A DNA stretch of 64,000 nucleotides from Sphaerisporangium sp040683095 (GTDB lineage: Bacteria; Actinomycetota; Actinomycetes; Streptosporangiales; Streptosporangiaceae), in contig NZ_JBFBCI010000001.1 in NCBI RefSeq assembly GCF_040683095.1, positions 475,358-539,357 on the forward strand, read 5' to 3'. The notes beneath the pieces were generated by a model. That model did not search any database. It worked only from the letters and a program-made list of their open reading frames with translations, and was not told where the DNA came from. The translations under genes were made by a program, and so were the position numbers. Below, in pieces: positions 50,677 to 58,600 of the stretch. Position 1 is the first letter of the stretch. Each line of letters begins with the position of its first letter.

Positions 50677-50820
50677 ATGAGCGATGTATTGTCCGCGTTG
50701 ATACCGCCCAGCGTTGTGGCTGCGGTGGTCATCGTGGCCGTGGTCAAGCTACTTCGTTCCGAAGCGGCGGGCCTGCGGCAGGCGGCGGAACCACAGGAGA
50801 AGTCCGGGGCTTCCGACTGA
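50677..50820 (+). CDS. 47-residue single-span membrane protein
   Basis: A small gene just upstream of lsr2. ATG 50677 is preceded by GGAGCGAGGATCA. The product starts MSDVLSALIPPS, spans the membrane with VVAAVVIVAVVKLL (residues 13-26), then has a charged cytoplasmic tail rich in Glu, Ala and Gln (RSEAAGLRQAAEPQ) ending KSGASD. Codon usage matches neighbours. No function is known to me. Its position 117 bp before lsr2 and same strand suggest a conserved partner. Confidence 0.65.
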   Translation: MSDVLSALIPPSVVAAVVIVAVVKLLRSEAAGLRQAAEPQEKSGASD

Positions 50821-50867
50821 CCCCGACGGGTCGGTCCCCCCTTCCATCAATCGACACCGCCCTTGAA

Positions 50868-50896
50868 TTGTCAACAAGGGTTAGTGGGTATATGTT
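50868..50896 (+). promoter_or_regulatory. lsr2 promoter
   Basis: -35 TTGTCA (50868-50873), 17-bp spacer, -10 TATGTT (50891-50896), about 40 bp before the lsr2 ATG. The surrounding AT-rich sequence would suit autoregulation by Lsr2. Confidence 0.6.
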
Positions 50897-50937
50897 TAGC
50901 AGACGAATCGAACATTGCTCTGCGAAAGGATTGCCAG

Positions 50938-51270
50938 ATGGCCACGCAGATCCAGAAGATACTCATCGACGACCTCGATGGCGGCGAGGCCAATCAGACT
51001 GTCAACTTCGCGATTGATGGCTCCGCCTACGAGATAGACCTGAGCGACGACAACGCGAAGAAGCTGCGCGAGGCGCTGTCCTCTTTCGTCTCGGGCGCAC
51101 GTAAGGCCGAGGGTGTGCCTGTGCGGGGCCGTAAGCGTGGTGGCGGGCAGCGTCCGTCCCGGGAAAAGAGCTCGGAGATCAGGGCCTGGGCCAAGGCCCA
51201 CGGCATCTCCGTGAGTGAGCGCGGTCGTATTGCCTCCTCCGTCGTGGAGCAGTACGAAGCGGCACACTGA
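50938..51270 (+). CDS. lsr2: Lsr2-family nucleoid-associated xenogeneic silencer
   Basis: 110 residues. The N-terminal dimerisation domain starts MATQIQKILIDDLDGGEA and runs through FAIDGSAYEIDLSDDNAKKLREAL. The C-terminal DNA-binding domain has EIRAWAKAHGISVSERGRI with the AT-hook-like R95-G-R97 that enters the minor groove of AT-rich DNA. A basic Gly/Arg linker lies between. It silences horizontally acquired AT-rich DNA, and in this window the AT-poorer core contrasts with the cassette at 30.6-36 kb. ATG follows GAAAGGA. Confidence 0.97.
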   Translation: MATQIQKILIDDLDGGEANQTVNFAIDGSAYEIDLSDDNAKKLREALSSFVSGARKAEGVPVRGRKRGGGQRPSREKSSEIRAWAKAHGISVSERGRIASSVVEQYEAAH

Positions 51271-51401
51271 CGGCTCTTTGTGATCGGTCGGCTGTGGCGG
51301 TGATGGACCAATCGCCGCCATAGCCGCATGATCGCGTTATGCGTGAGTGATCGTCCCGGTGCGCGGCCGGGGCGCTCGCGTATATCAGCGGTGTTAAACG
51401 T

Positions 51402-51419
51402 CGTTCGCTTCGGGCGTAG
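51402..51419. promoter_or_regulatory. candidate ClgR box
   Basis: CGTTCGCTTCGGGCGTAG matches the ClgR consensus WNNWCGCYNANRGCGWWS, as I remember it, at 16 of 18 positions. It lies 160 bp before clpC. ClgR activates clp genes in corynebacteria, mycobacteria and streptomycetes. No clgR gene is in the window. Confidence 0.5.
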
Positions 51420-51578
51420 CGGGAACACGCAGCCGCCTAACAGTAGTTGGATGGTGCGTGAACGCCCTGCTCTCGGGGAACGTCTGGTGTATAGAGCGGT
51501 CACCGGTCGGGGCTAGCATGCGGATGCGGCGGGCCCGGATATCCCGAGCTGCCTGACCGCTCTGTGAGGAGCGACGCG

Positions 51579-54134
51579 ATGTTCGAAAGGTTCACTGACC
51601 GCGCACGGCGGGTTGTCGTCCTGGCCCAAGAAGAGGCCCGGATGCTCAACCACAACTACATCGGCACTGAGCACATTCTTCTTGGCTTGATCCATGAGGG
51701 AGAAGGCGTTGCCGCCAAGGCTCTTGAGAGCCTGGGCATCAGTCTTGAAGGTGTGCGCCAGCAGGTCGAGGAGATCATCGGCCAGGGCCAGTCCGCGCCG
51801 TCGGGGCACATCCCCTTCACCCCGCGCGCCAAGAAGGTCCTCGAGCTGTCGCTCCGAGAAGCCCTGCAGTTGGGCCACAACTACATCGGCACCGAGCACA
51901 TCCTCCTCGGCCTCATCCGCGAGGGCGAGGGCGTGGCCGCTCAGGTGCTGGTAAAGCTTGGCGCCGATCTCAACCGGGTCCGGCAGCAGGTCATCCAGTT
52001 GCTCCACGGCTACCAGGGCAAGGAGCCCGCGGCGGCAGGTGGGCCTCAGGAGTCCGCTCCGTCGACCTCGCTCGTGCTGGACCAGTTTGGCCGCAACCTG
52101 ACCCAAGCGGCCCGTGAGGGCAAGCTCGACCCGGTGATCGGGCGCGACAAGGAGATCGAGCGGGTCATGCAGGTCCTGTCCCGCAGGACCAAGAACAACC
52201 CCGTTCTGGTCGGAGAGCCCGGCGTCGGCAAGACGGCCGTGGTCGAAGGGCTGTCCCAGAAGATCGTCAAGGGCGAGGTTCCCGAGACGCTGAAGGACAA
52301 GCAGCTCTACACCCTCGACCTCGGCGCCCTCGTCGCCGGCTCGCGCTACCGCGGTGACTTCGAAGAGCGCCTGAAGAAGGTTCTCAAGGAGATCCGCACC
52401 CGCGGCGACATCATCCTGTTCATCGACGAGCTGCACACGCTGGTCGGAGCGGGCGCCGCCGAGGGCGCGATCGACGCCGCCAGCATCCTCAAGCCGATGC
52501 TGGCCCGCGGTGAGCTCCAGACCATCGGCGCCACCACGCTGGACGAGTACCGCAAGCACCTGGAGAAGGACGCCGCCCTGGAGCGCCGCTTCCAGCCCAT
52601 CCAGGTCGCCGAGCCCTCGCTCAGCCACACGATCGAGATCCTCAAGGGTCTGCGCGACCGTTACGAGGCCCACCACCGCGTGACGATCACCGACGCCGCC
52701 CTGGTCGCCGCCGCGCAGCTCGCCGACCGCTACATCAGCGACCGGTTCCTGCCGGACAAGGCGATCGACCTCATCGACGAGGCCGGCTCGCGCATGCGCA
52801 TCCGCCGCATGACCGCCCCGCCGGACCTGCGCGAGTTCGACGAGAAGATCGCGCAGGTGCGCCGCGACAAGGAGTCCGCGATCGACGCGCAGGACTTCGA
52901 GAAGGCCGCGGCCCTCCGTGACCAGGAGAAGCAGCTCCAGCTCAAGCGCGACCGGCGCGAGAAGGAGTGGAAGGCCGGCGACATGGACGTCGTGGCCGAG
53001 GTCACCGAGGAGCTCATCGCCGAGGTCCTCGCGACCGCCACCGGCATCCCGGTCTTCAAGCTCACCGAGGAGGAGTCCCAGCGGCTGCTCCGCATGGAGG
53101 ACGAGCTCCACAAGCGCATCATCGGCCAGGACGACGCGATCAAGGGTCTGTCCCGGGCGATCCGCCGCACGCGCGCCGGTCTGAAGGACCCGCGCCGCCC
53201 GGGTGGCTCGTTCATCTTCGCCGGCCCGTCCGGCGTCGGTAAGACGGAGCTGTCCAAGGCGCTCGCCGAGTTCCTCTTCGGGGACGAGGACGCGCTGATC
53301 ATGCTGGACATGTCCGAGTTCATGGAGAAGCACACCGTCTCGCGGCTGTTCGGCTCCCCGCCCGGCTACGTCGGGTACGAAGAGGGCGGCCAGCTCACCG
53401 AGAAGGTCCGGCGCAAGCCGTTCTCCGTGGTCCTGTTCGACGAGATCGAGAAGGCCCACCCGGACATCTTCAACTCGCTGCTGCAGATCCTGGAGGACGG
53501 TCGCCTGACCGACGCCCAGGGCCGGGTCGTCGACTTCAAGAACACCGTCATCATCATGACGACCAACCTCGGTACCCGCGACATCTCCAAGGGCATCGGG
53601 GTCGGGTTCGCGAAGTCGAACGACGTCGAGGGCAACTACGACCGGATGAAGTCGAAGGTCCAGGAAGAGCTCAAGCAGCACTTCCGTCCTGAGTTCCTCA
53701 ACCGTGTCGACGACACCGTGGTCTTCCACCAGCTCACGCCCGCCGAGATCATCCAGATCGTCGATCTGATGCTCGCCCAGGTGGACCAGCGTCTGAAGGA
53801 CCGCGACATGGGTCTGGAGCTCACGCAGGAGGCCAAGCAGCTGCTGGCCGACCGCGGCTACGACCCCGTCCTCGGCGCGCGCCCGCTGCGCCGCACCATC
53901 CAGCGCGAGCTGGAGGACGCCCTGTCCGAGAAGATCCTGTACGGCGAGCTGCGTCCGGGTCAGATCGTCAAGATCGCGATCGAGGGCGAGGGCGAGAGCG
54001 CCACGTTCACCTTCACGGGTGAGCAGAAGTCCCAGCCGGAGATCCCGGACTCGGCGGCGGCCATCGCCGACGCCGCGACCGCCGGCAGTCGCGCCGGCGC
54101 GTCCGCCGGTCCGGTGGACCGGACGCACCCGTGA
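51579..54134 (+). CDS. clpC: ATP-dependent Clp protease ATP-binding subunit ClpC
   Basis: HSP100 unfoldase, 851 residues, feeding substrates to ClpP. The double Clp-N repeat is at 1-150 (NHNYIGTEHILLGLIHEGEG, repeated at NYIGTEHILLGLIREGEG). First AAA domain Walker A is G212-EPGVGKT219, then FIDELHTLVGAG. A middle domain with the UVR-like EKAAALRDQEKQL follows. Second AAA domain Walker A is G549-PSGVGKT556, with the ClpP-contact IGVGF region. A short Ala/Ser-rich tail ends the protein. GAGGAGCGACGCG precedes the ATG. Strong terminator downstream. Confidence 0.97.
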   Translation: MFERFTDRARRVVVLAQEEARMLNHNYIGTEHILLGLIHEGEGVAAKALESLGISLEGVRQQVEEIIGQGQSAPSGHIPFTPRAKKVLELSLREALQLGHNYIGTEHILLGLIREGEGVAAQVLVKLGADLNRVRQQVIQLLHGYQGKEPAAAGGPQESAPSTSLVLDQFGRNLTQAAREGKLDPVIGRDKEIERVMQVLSRRTKNNPVLVGEPGVGKTAVVEGLSQKIVKGEVPETLKDKQLYTLDLGALVAGSRYRGDFEERLKKVLKEIRTRGDIILFIDELHTLVGAGAAEGAIDAASILKPMLARGELQTIGATTLDEYRKHLEKDAALERRFQPIQVAEPSLSHTIEILKGLRDRYEAHHRVTITDAALVAAAQLADRYISDRFLPDKAIDLIDEAGSRMRIRRMTAPPDLREFDEKIAQVRRDKESAIDAQDFEKAAALRDQEKQLQLKRDRREKEWKAGDMDVVAEVTEELIAEVLATATGIPVFKLTEEESQRLLRMEDELHKRIIGQDDAIKGLSRAIRRTRAGLKDPRRPGGSFIFAGPSGVGKTELSKALAEFLFGDEDALIMLDMSEFMEKHTVSRLFGSPPGYVGYEEGGQLTEKVRRKPFSVVLFDEIEKAHPDIFNSLLQILEDGRLTDAQGRVVDFKNTVIIMTTNLGTRDISKGIGVGFAKSNDVEGNYDRMKSKVQEELKQHFRPEFLNRVDDTVVFHQLTPAEIIQIVDLMLAQVDQRLKDRDMGLELTQEAKQLLADRGYDPVLGARPLRRTIQRELEDALSEKILYGELRPGQIVKIAIEGEGESATFTFTGEQKSQPEIPDSAAAIADAATAGSRAGASAGPVDRTHP

Positions 54135-54164
54135 GGCGGCCGCTCGGCTGAAATTTCCGCCGAA

Positions 54165-54194
54165 GACCCCCTGTGAGCAGGCTCACGGGGGGTC
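54165..54194 (+). terminator. clpC intrinsic terminator
   Basis: 14-bp arms GACCCCCTGTGAGC and GCTCACGGGGGGTC with one wobble pair and a 2-nt loop, followed by TTTC and GCATTTCG. It ends 30-60 bp after the clpC stop codon. Confidence 0.85.
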
Positions 54195-54518
54195 TTTCGC
54201 ATTTCGTGAGATCACTTTGACGGGATTCGCTATGACACCACCGAAGGTAGTACTACACTCCGTAGAGCGAATCGGGCCAAGTCTCGACCAAGTGGTTCAC
54301 AAGATCCACTGAGTACGGTGCGGCAGATCGAGATCCGCCCGCCGACGTAGCGGCGGATCCGCTGCCGGGTGGACGCGCCAGGTGGCGCGCCCCGGGCAGA
54401 CTCGGGCGGGCCAGGCCGGATTCCCGGCAGGCAGGAGATCACCGCCGCGCCGCGCGACCCCACCGGGTCGTGCGAGGCGACGGAACCCGCGACGAGTAGT
54501 ACGCCTGGGAGGCACGCA
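54195..54518. other. intergenic between clpC and the EboE-like gene
   Basis: 324 bp. The first part is AT-rich and holds TTGACG (54217) and a perfect palindrome GTAGTACTAC (54247-54256) that may be an operator. The second half is GC-rich and open in the EboE frame from 54369, but lacks a start with a ribosome site before 54519. Confidence 0.45.
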
Positions 54519-55463
54519 ATGCGTCTGAGCCATGAGGACGGCACGCTCGTTCACGTGTCCTACAACGCGGGCGTGCACCCCGCGGAGGACCTCGAGAACC
54601 TCATCGCGCACCTCACCCGCTACGCCGTGCCGGTGCGCAGGCGGCTCGGGGTCGACCGGCTCGGCATCGGCCTGTGGCTGGCCCCCGCGGTCGCCGACCA
54701 TCTGACCGCCGACCGCATCGAGCTGGTCCGGCTGCGCCGATCGCTGGAGGAGCGCGGCCTGGAGGTCGTCAGCCTCAACGGCACCGGCGGACGCGGCATG
54801 GGCCAGGACAGCCCCGGCCCCGACTGGGCCAAGCCCGAGCGGTACCGGTACACCATGGCCCTGGCGAAGATCCTCGCCTTCCTGCTGCCGGAGGACGTCC
54901 GGTTCGGCAGCATCTCGACGATTCCGATCGGCTGGCGGCGCGACTGGCCCGCCGACCTGCACGCCATCGCCTCCCGGCGCCTGGACCGGCTCTCGCGCGA
55001 GCTGCGCGGCCTGCACAGCGTCACGGGCAAGACGATCAGGGTCGGCTTCCAGCCGTGGCCGGGCTGCGTCCTGGAGACGACCGAGCAGGTCGTGCGGCGC
55101 GTGTGCGGCATCGACTCCGAGTACCTCGGCGTCTGCCTGGACGCCTGCCACCTGACCTGCGGCGTCGAGGAGCCGGGCGCCGCGCTGCGCGGCGTGGCCG
55201 ACGCCGGGGCGACCGTGGTCAAGCTGGGCCACGTCCACAACCACACCGGCGAGGTTCCCGGCACCGAGTCGATCCTGGAGAACACGCTGGCCGCCATCCT
55301 GGCCGGTCCGGGCAGCGGCGGCGCGCACATCGAGGTCGAGGCCCACGGCCTGGCGGCCCCCGCCAAGGGCAAGGGCCCCGCCGCCCTGGTCGCCGCCCTG
55401 GCCGACGAACTCGACTGGACCCGCCGCAACCTGACGGCCTTCGGCCTCAAACTCGCCGCCTGA
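54519..55463 (+). CDS. EboE-like sugar-phosphate isomerase/epimerase-fold protein
   Basis: 314 residues from ATG 54519 with GGGAGG upstream. LVHVSYNAGVHPAEDLENLIAHL, the barrel segment FGSISTIPIGWRRDW and LGVCLDACHLTCGVEEP resemble the EboE member of the eboABCDEF group, which exports or modifies metabolites such as the scytonemin monomer and terpenoids. No other ebo genes are in the window, so the role here is open. Conserved histidines and acids (DACH, HVHNH, EVEAHG) suggest a metal-binding TIM barrel. Confidence 0.75.
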   Translation: MRLSHEDGTLVHVSYNAGVHPAEDLENLIAHLTRYAVPVRRRLGVDRLGIGLWLAPAVADHLTADRIELVRLRRSLEERGLEVVSLNGTGGRGMGQDSPGPDWAKPERYRYTMALAKILAFLLPEDVRFGSISTIPIGWRRDWPADLHAIASRRLDRLSRELRGLHSVTGKTIRVGFQPWPGCVLETTEQVVRRVCGIDSEYLGVCLDACHLTCGVEEPGAALRGVADAGATVVKLGHVHNHTGEVPGTESILENTLAAILAGPGSGGAHIEVEAHGLAAPAKGKGPAALVAALADELDWTRRNLTAFGLKLAA

Positions 55464-55637
55464 CCGCGCCGCCGGCTGTCGTCGGCTGAGAAAGCCCGTG
55501 AAACCGTCGTAATGGGGTCGGTCGATCGAGCTCTCTTCAAGGGCTTGAGGGTCTTCGGGAGAGGTGGGTCGTATGGCGAGAACCCGGCCGCCGTCGAGCG
55601 CCTCCGGGGGCGATGAACGGTCGCCGGCGCGCGACGG

Positions 55638-56507
55638 TCAGGCCGGCAGGCGGTAGGTGCCGTCCGCGAGCGGCTCGGCGAGGCCGTCGGCCACGAGGCC
55701 GTCCAGGGCGCGCTCGCGCTGCACCGGGTCGGCCGTCCACACCGCGTCCAGGGCCGCCTTCGGCACGGGGCCGTGCGCGTCCCTGAGGACCGCCAGGAGC
55801 CGTCCGCGGCATTGGCGGTCGGTGCCCGCGTACGTCTGCCCGCGTCGCTCAGGGCCCTCGTACGGCGGCCGTCCCGCCAGGCGCCAGGCGCAGGAGGCGG
55901 ACACCGGGCAGTCGGCGCAGCGGGGCGTGCGCGCCGTGCAGACGAGCGCGCCGAGCTCCATGATCGCGACCGCCCACCGGGGCGCGCCCAGGGGCGGGAT
56001 CAGCGACTCGGCCAGCTTCCGCTCCGCCGCCGTGGTGGCCGTCGGCGGGTACTCCTCGCCCCGGACGGCCCGCGCCAGCACCCGGCGCACGTTGGTGTCC
56101 AGGACGGCGTGGCTGCGGCCGTACGCGAAGCTCGCGACCGCCGCGGCCGTGTAGTCGCCGATGCCGGGCAGCGTGCGGAGCTCGTCATACGTCGAGGGCA
56201 CCTGCCCGTCGTGGTCGGTGGTGATCGCGCGGGCGCACGCGTGCAGGTTCAGGGCGCGGCGCGGATACCCGAGGCGCCCCCAGTGGCGGACGGCCTCGCC
56301 GGGCGGCTCGGCGGCGAGGGCGGCGGGCGTGGGCCAGCGGTCCATCCACTCCTCCCAGATCGGCTGGACGCGGGCCACCGGGGTCTGCTGGAGCATGATC
56401 TCGCTCACCAGGATGCCCCAGGGAGTCGCCTCGGGCCGCCGCCACGGAAGATCCCGCGCGTTGCCCGCGTACCAGTCGAGGATGGCCGTATGAAGTCCGT
56501 TTCCCAC
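55638..56507 (-). CDS. mutY: A/G-specific adenine glycosylase
   Basis: 289 residues from GTG 56507; an ATG at 56540 would add 11 residues. Excises adenine mispaired with 8-oxoguanine. WRRPEATPWGILVSEIMLQQT is the catalytic helix region, TLPGIGDYTAAAVASFAYG the helix-hairpin-helix with VLDTNV. C-x6-C-x2-C-x5-C (CTARTPRCADCPVSASC) binds a 4Fe-4S cluster. It is shorter than E. coli MutY and lacks most of the NUDIX-like C-terminal domain, replaced by a winged-helix-like end. The TAGGCT box at 56515 favours the GTG start. Confidence 0.93.
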   Translation of the reverse strand: MGNGLHTAILDWYAGNARDLPWRRPEATPWGILVSEIMLQQTPVARVQPIWEEWMDRWPTPAALAAEPPGEAVRHWGRLGYPRRALNLHACARAITTDHDGQVPSTYDELRTLPGIGDYTAAAVASFAYGRSHAVLDTNVRRVLARAVRGEEYPPTATTAAERKLAESLIPPLGAPRWAVAIMELGALVCTARTPRCADCPVSASCAWRLAGRPPYEGPERRGQTYAGTDRQCRGRLLAVLRDAHGPVPKAALDAVWTADPVQRERALDGLVADGLAEPLADGTYRLPA

Positions 56508-56514
56508 GCGCTCG

Positions 56515-56520
56515 AGCCTA
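56515..56520 (-). promoter_or_regulatory. -10 box TAGGCT of leaderless mutY
   Basis: Minus-strand TAGGCT ends 7 nt before GTG 56507, same sequence and spacing as for folP and for the gene at 61671. Confidence 0.5.
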
Positions 56521-56653
56521 GAACCTGGCGCGGCCCCCATGAGCGTTCACCGGGTGGGGGTTTTGGCGGATATGGCGGTGGGTTTCAGGGTGGGGTTTTG
56601 GGGGATCGGCGGGTCGACACACCCGGCGGCTCACAACTCTCCATACTGTGAGT

Positions 56654-57361
56654 ATGGATCCGGATACGTTCCGTGGCGACGTCGGTGTAGAGGGGCCGGA
56701 GGTCTACTGGCGCCGCAGGGTGTCGGTGCTCACCGGCGCCCTCGTCGTGGTGGCCGTCGTGGCATGGGCCTGCACGAGCGCGTCCGGGGGGTCGGGGTCG
56801 AACTCGGGCGGGCGGCAAGGCGGCGCGGCCCAGAAGAGCGGCCCGCCGACGGTCACCGCGACCCCGTCCACGACCGCGACCACTCCGGCGCCCGCCGCCA
56901 AGGCCGCCGTCCCTTCGCCCCCGCCCGTGACGCCGAAGCCCTCGCCCACCCGCACCCGCAGGCCCGGCGACCCGTGCGAGAAGTCCGACCTCGTGCTCAG
57001 CCTTCGCGGCGAGTCGGAGGTCTACCACCGCAAGGGCACGCCGAGGTTCCTGCTCGCCGTCGTCAACACCGGCCGCGTCGACTGTTCGGTGGACGTGGGG
57101 CCGCGTGCGGTGGAGGTCCGCATCACCTCGGGCGACGACCGCGTCTGGTCGACGGCCGACTGCCTGAGCGGCGAGCGCAGGGAGGTCCGCCGGTTGCGGC
57201 GCGGCGTGCCCCACGTGCGCATGGTCGACTGGGATCGCCGCCGGTCCGCGCCGGACTGCCGGGCCTCACGCCCGAAGGCGCACGACGGCACGTACGTCGC
57301 CACCGCCCGCATAGGCACCCTGCACAGCCCCCGGGTGGTCTTCCACCTACGCCACCCCTGA
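56654..57361 (+). CDS. membrane-anchored Pro/Thr-rich protein with extracytoplasmic domain
   Basis: 235 residues from ATG 56654 (GTG 56648 possible). One membrane helix (about 24-43, SVLTGALVVVAVVAWACT), a 60-residue Gly/Ser/Pro/Thr-rich linker, then a beta-rich domain with four cysteines (PCEKSDLVLSLRGESEVY, RVDCSVDVG, STADCLSG, PDCRAS) likely paired in disulfides outside the cell. Its place between mutY and disA and its layout match the alanine- and proline-rich membrane protein at that position in mycobacteria (Rv3587c, from memory). Function unknown. Confidence 0.75.
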   Translation: MDPDTFRGDVGVEGPEVYWRRRVSVLTGALVVVAVVAWACTSASGGSGSNSGGRQGGAAQKSGPPTVTATPSTTATTPAPAAKAAVPSPPPVTPKPSPTRTRRPGDPCEKSDLVLSLRGESEVYHRKGTPRFLLAVVNTGRVDCSVDVGPRAVEVRITSGDDRVWSTADCLSGERREVRRLRRGVPHVRMVDWDRRRSAPDCRASRPKAHDGTYVATARIGTLHSPRVVFHLRHP

Positions 57362-57370
57362 ACCCATGAG

Positions 57371-57398
57371 TTCGGGGCGCCCAAAAGTGCGCCCCGAA
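57371..57398. terminator. bidirectional hairpin between two convergent genes
   Basis: TTCGGGGCGC (57371-57380) and GCGCCCCGAA (57389-57398) pair perfectly around CCAAAAGT. It lies 10 bp after one stop codon and 37 bp before the disA stop, and its right arm starts a copy of the dispersed repeat. Confidence 0.65.
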
Positions 57399-57430
57399 CC
57401 GCCGTGCCGGAGGCGCGGCCATGAACACAG
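57385..57430 (+). repeat. dispersed repeat copy
   Basis: AAAGTGCGCCCCGAACCGCC followed by GTGCCGGAGGCGCGGCCATG and AACACAG. Same family as at 20196-20273 and 27129-27233. Here it sits in the 73-bp gap between convergent genes and extends to the disA stop codon. Confidence 0.75.
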
Positions 57431-57434
57431 CCAT

Positions 57435-58523
57435 TTACACGTATCTCTCCAAGATGGATGCTTCGGCCAGGCGGGAGAGGCCCTCGCGGACGTTGCGGGC
57501 GCGGGACTCGCCGACGCCGCCCACCGACTGCAGGTCGTCGGTGCTGGCCGCCAGGAGCTTCTGGAGGCCGCCGAAGTGGTCGACGAGCCGGTCGACGACG
57601 CTGCCGGGCAGTCGGGGCACCTTGGCGAGCAGGCGGAAGCCGCGCGGGTTGACCGCTTTGTCCAGTGCCTCGGAGCCGTCGTGGCCGAGGACGTGCGCCA
57701 CCGCCGTGAGGTCGAGCAGGTCGCCGGGGGACAGCCGGTCCAGCTCGGCGAGCGAGTCGGTGACCGAGCGCGGGCGCCGCCCGCCCTGGGCCGGAAGGTA
57801 GTCGCGCAGGATCAGATCGCGGTCCTCCTCGACCCCGGCCACCAGCTCGGCGAGCTGCAGCGACAGCAGCCGCCCGTCGGTGCCGAGCTCGACGACGTAG
57901 CCTTCGATCTCGCCGGCGATGCGGCGCACCATCTCCAGCCGCTGCACCACCACCGCGACGTCGCGCGCCGTGACCAGGTCCTCGATCTCCAGGGCCGACA
58001 GCGTGCCCGAGACCTCGTCCAGGCGCATCTTGTACCGTTCGAGCGTGGCGAGCGCCTGATTGGCCTTGGAGAGGATCGCCGCGGACTCCTCCAGGACGTA
58101 CCGGACGCCGTCGAGGTAGAGCGCGATGATGTGCATCGATTTGCTGATGGAGATCACCGGCGAGCCGGTCTGCAGGGCCACGCGCTGGGCGGTGCGGTGG
58201 CGGGTGCCCGACTCGTTGGTGGGGATGGTCGGGTCGGGGACGAGGTGGACGGCCGCCCGCACGATCTTGCCGGTCGCGGAGTCCAGGACGATGGCGCCGT
58301 CCATCTTGGCCAGCTCGCGCAGGCGCGTCGCGGAGAACTCGACGTCGAGCGTGAACCCGCCCGTGCAGAGATCTTCGACCCCGCGGTGGTATTCGAGGAC
58401 GATGAGCGCACCCGTGTGCCCACGGAGAATGCGCTCCAGGCCGTCGCGGAGCTCGGTGCCCGGAGCGAGGGCGGCAAGGGTGGATCGTCGGCGATCGTCG
58501 ATGCCCTTGGAGTTGTTCGCCAC
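57435..58523 (-). CDS. disA: diadenylate cyclase / DNA-integrity scanning protein DisA
   Basis: 362 residues, start GTG 58523 (VANNSKGIDD). It makes c-di-AMP from two ATP. The DAC domain (1-135) carries M-DGAIVLD and GTRHRTAQR, the two nucleotide-binding motifs. A helical spine follows, then a helix-hairpin-helix DNA-binding end (LVDHFGGLQKLLAASTDDLQSVGGVGESRARNVREGL). Its product is the ligand of the riboswitch at 47012-47225. It lies downstream of radA in the same orientation, 77 bp apart, as in most actinobacteria. Confidence 0.96.
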   Translation of the reverse strand: MANNSKGIDDRRRSTLAALAPGTELRDGLERILRGHTGALIVLEYHRGVEDLCTGGFTLDVEFSATRLRELAKMDGAIVLDSATGKIVRAAVHLVPDPTIPTNESGTRHRTAQRVALQTGSPVISISKSMHIIALYLDGVRYVLEESAAILSKANQALATLERYKMRLDEVSGTLSALEIEDLVTARDVAVVVQRLEMVRRIAGEIEGYVVELGTDGRLLSLQLAELVAGVEEDRDLILRDYLPAQGGRRPRSVTDSLAELDRLSPGDLLDLTAVAHVLGHDGSEALDKAVNPRGFRLLAKVPRLPGSVVDRLVDHFGGLQKLLAASTDDLQSVGGVGESRARNVREGLSRLAEASILERYV

Positions 58524-58600
58524 ATGACCCCCGATGGTCGCTGACCTCGCCCAGTTTAGCGGCGATATGCCGCCGCGGGCCGGGAGCGCGGCGGCGAGGC

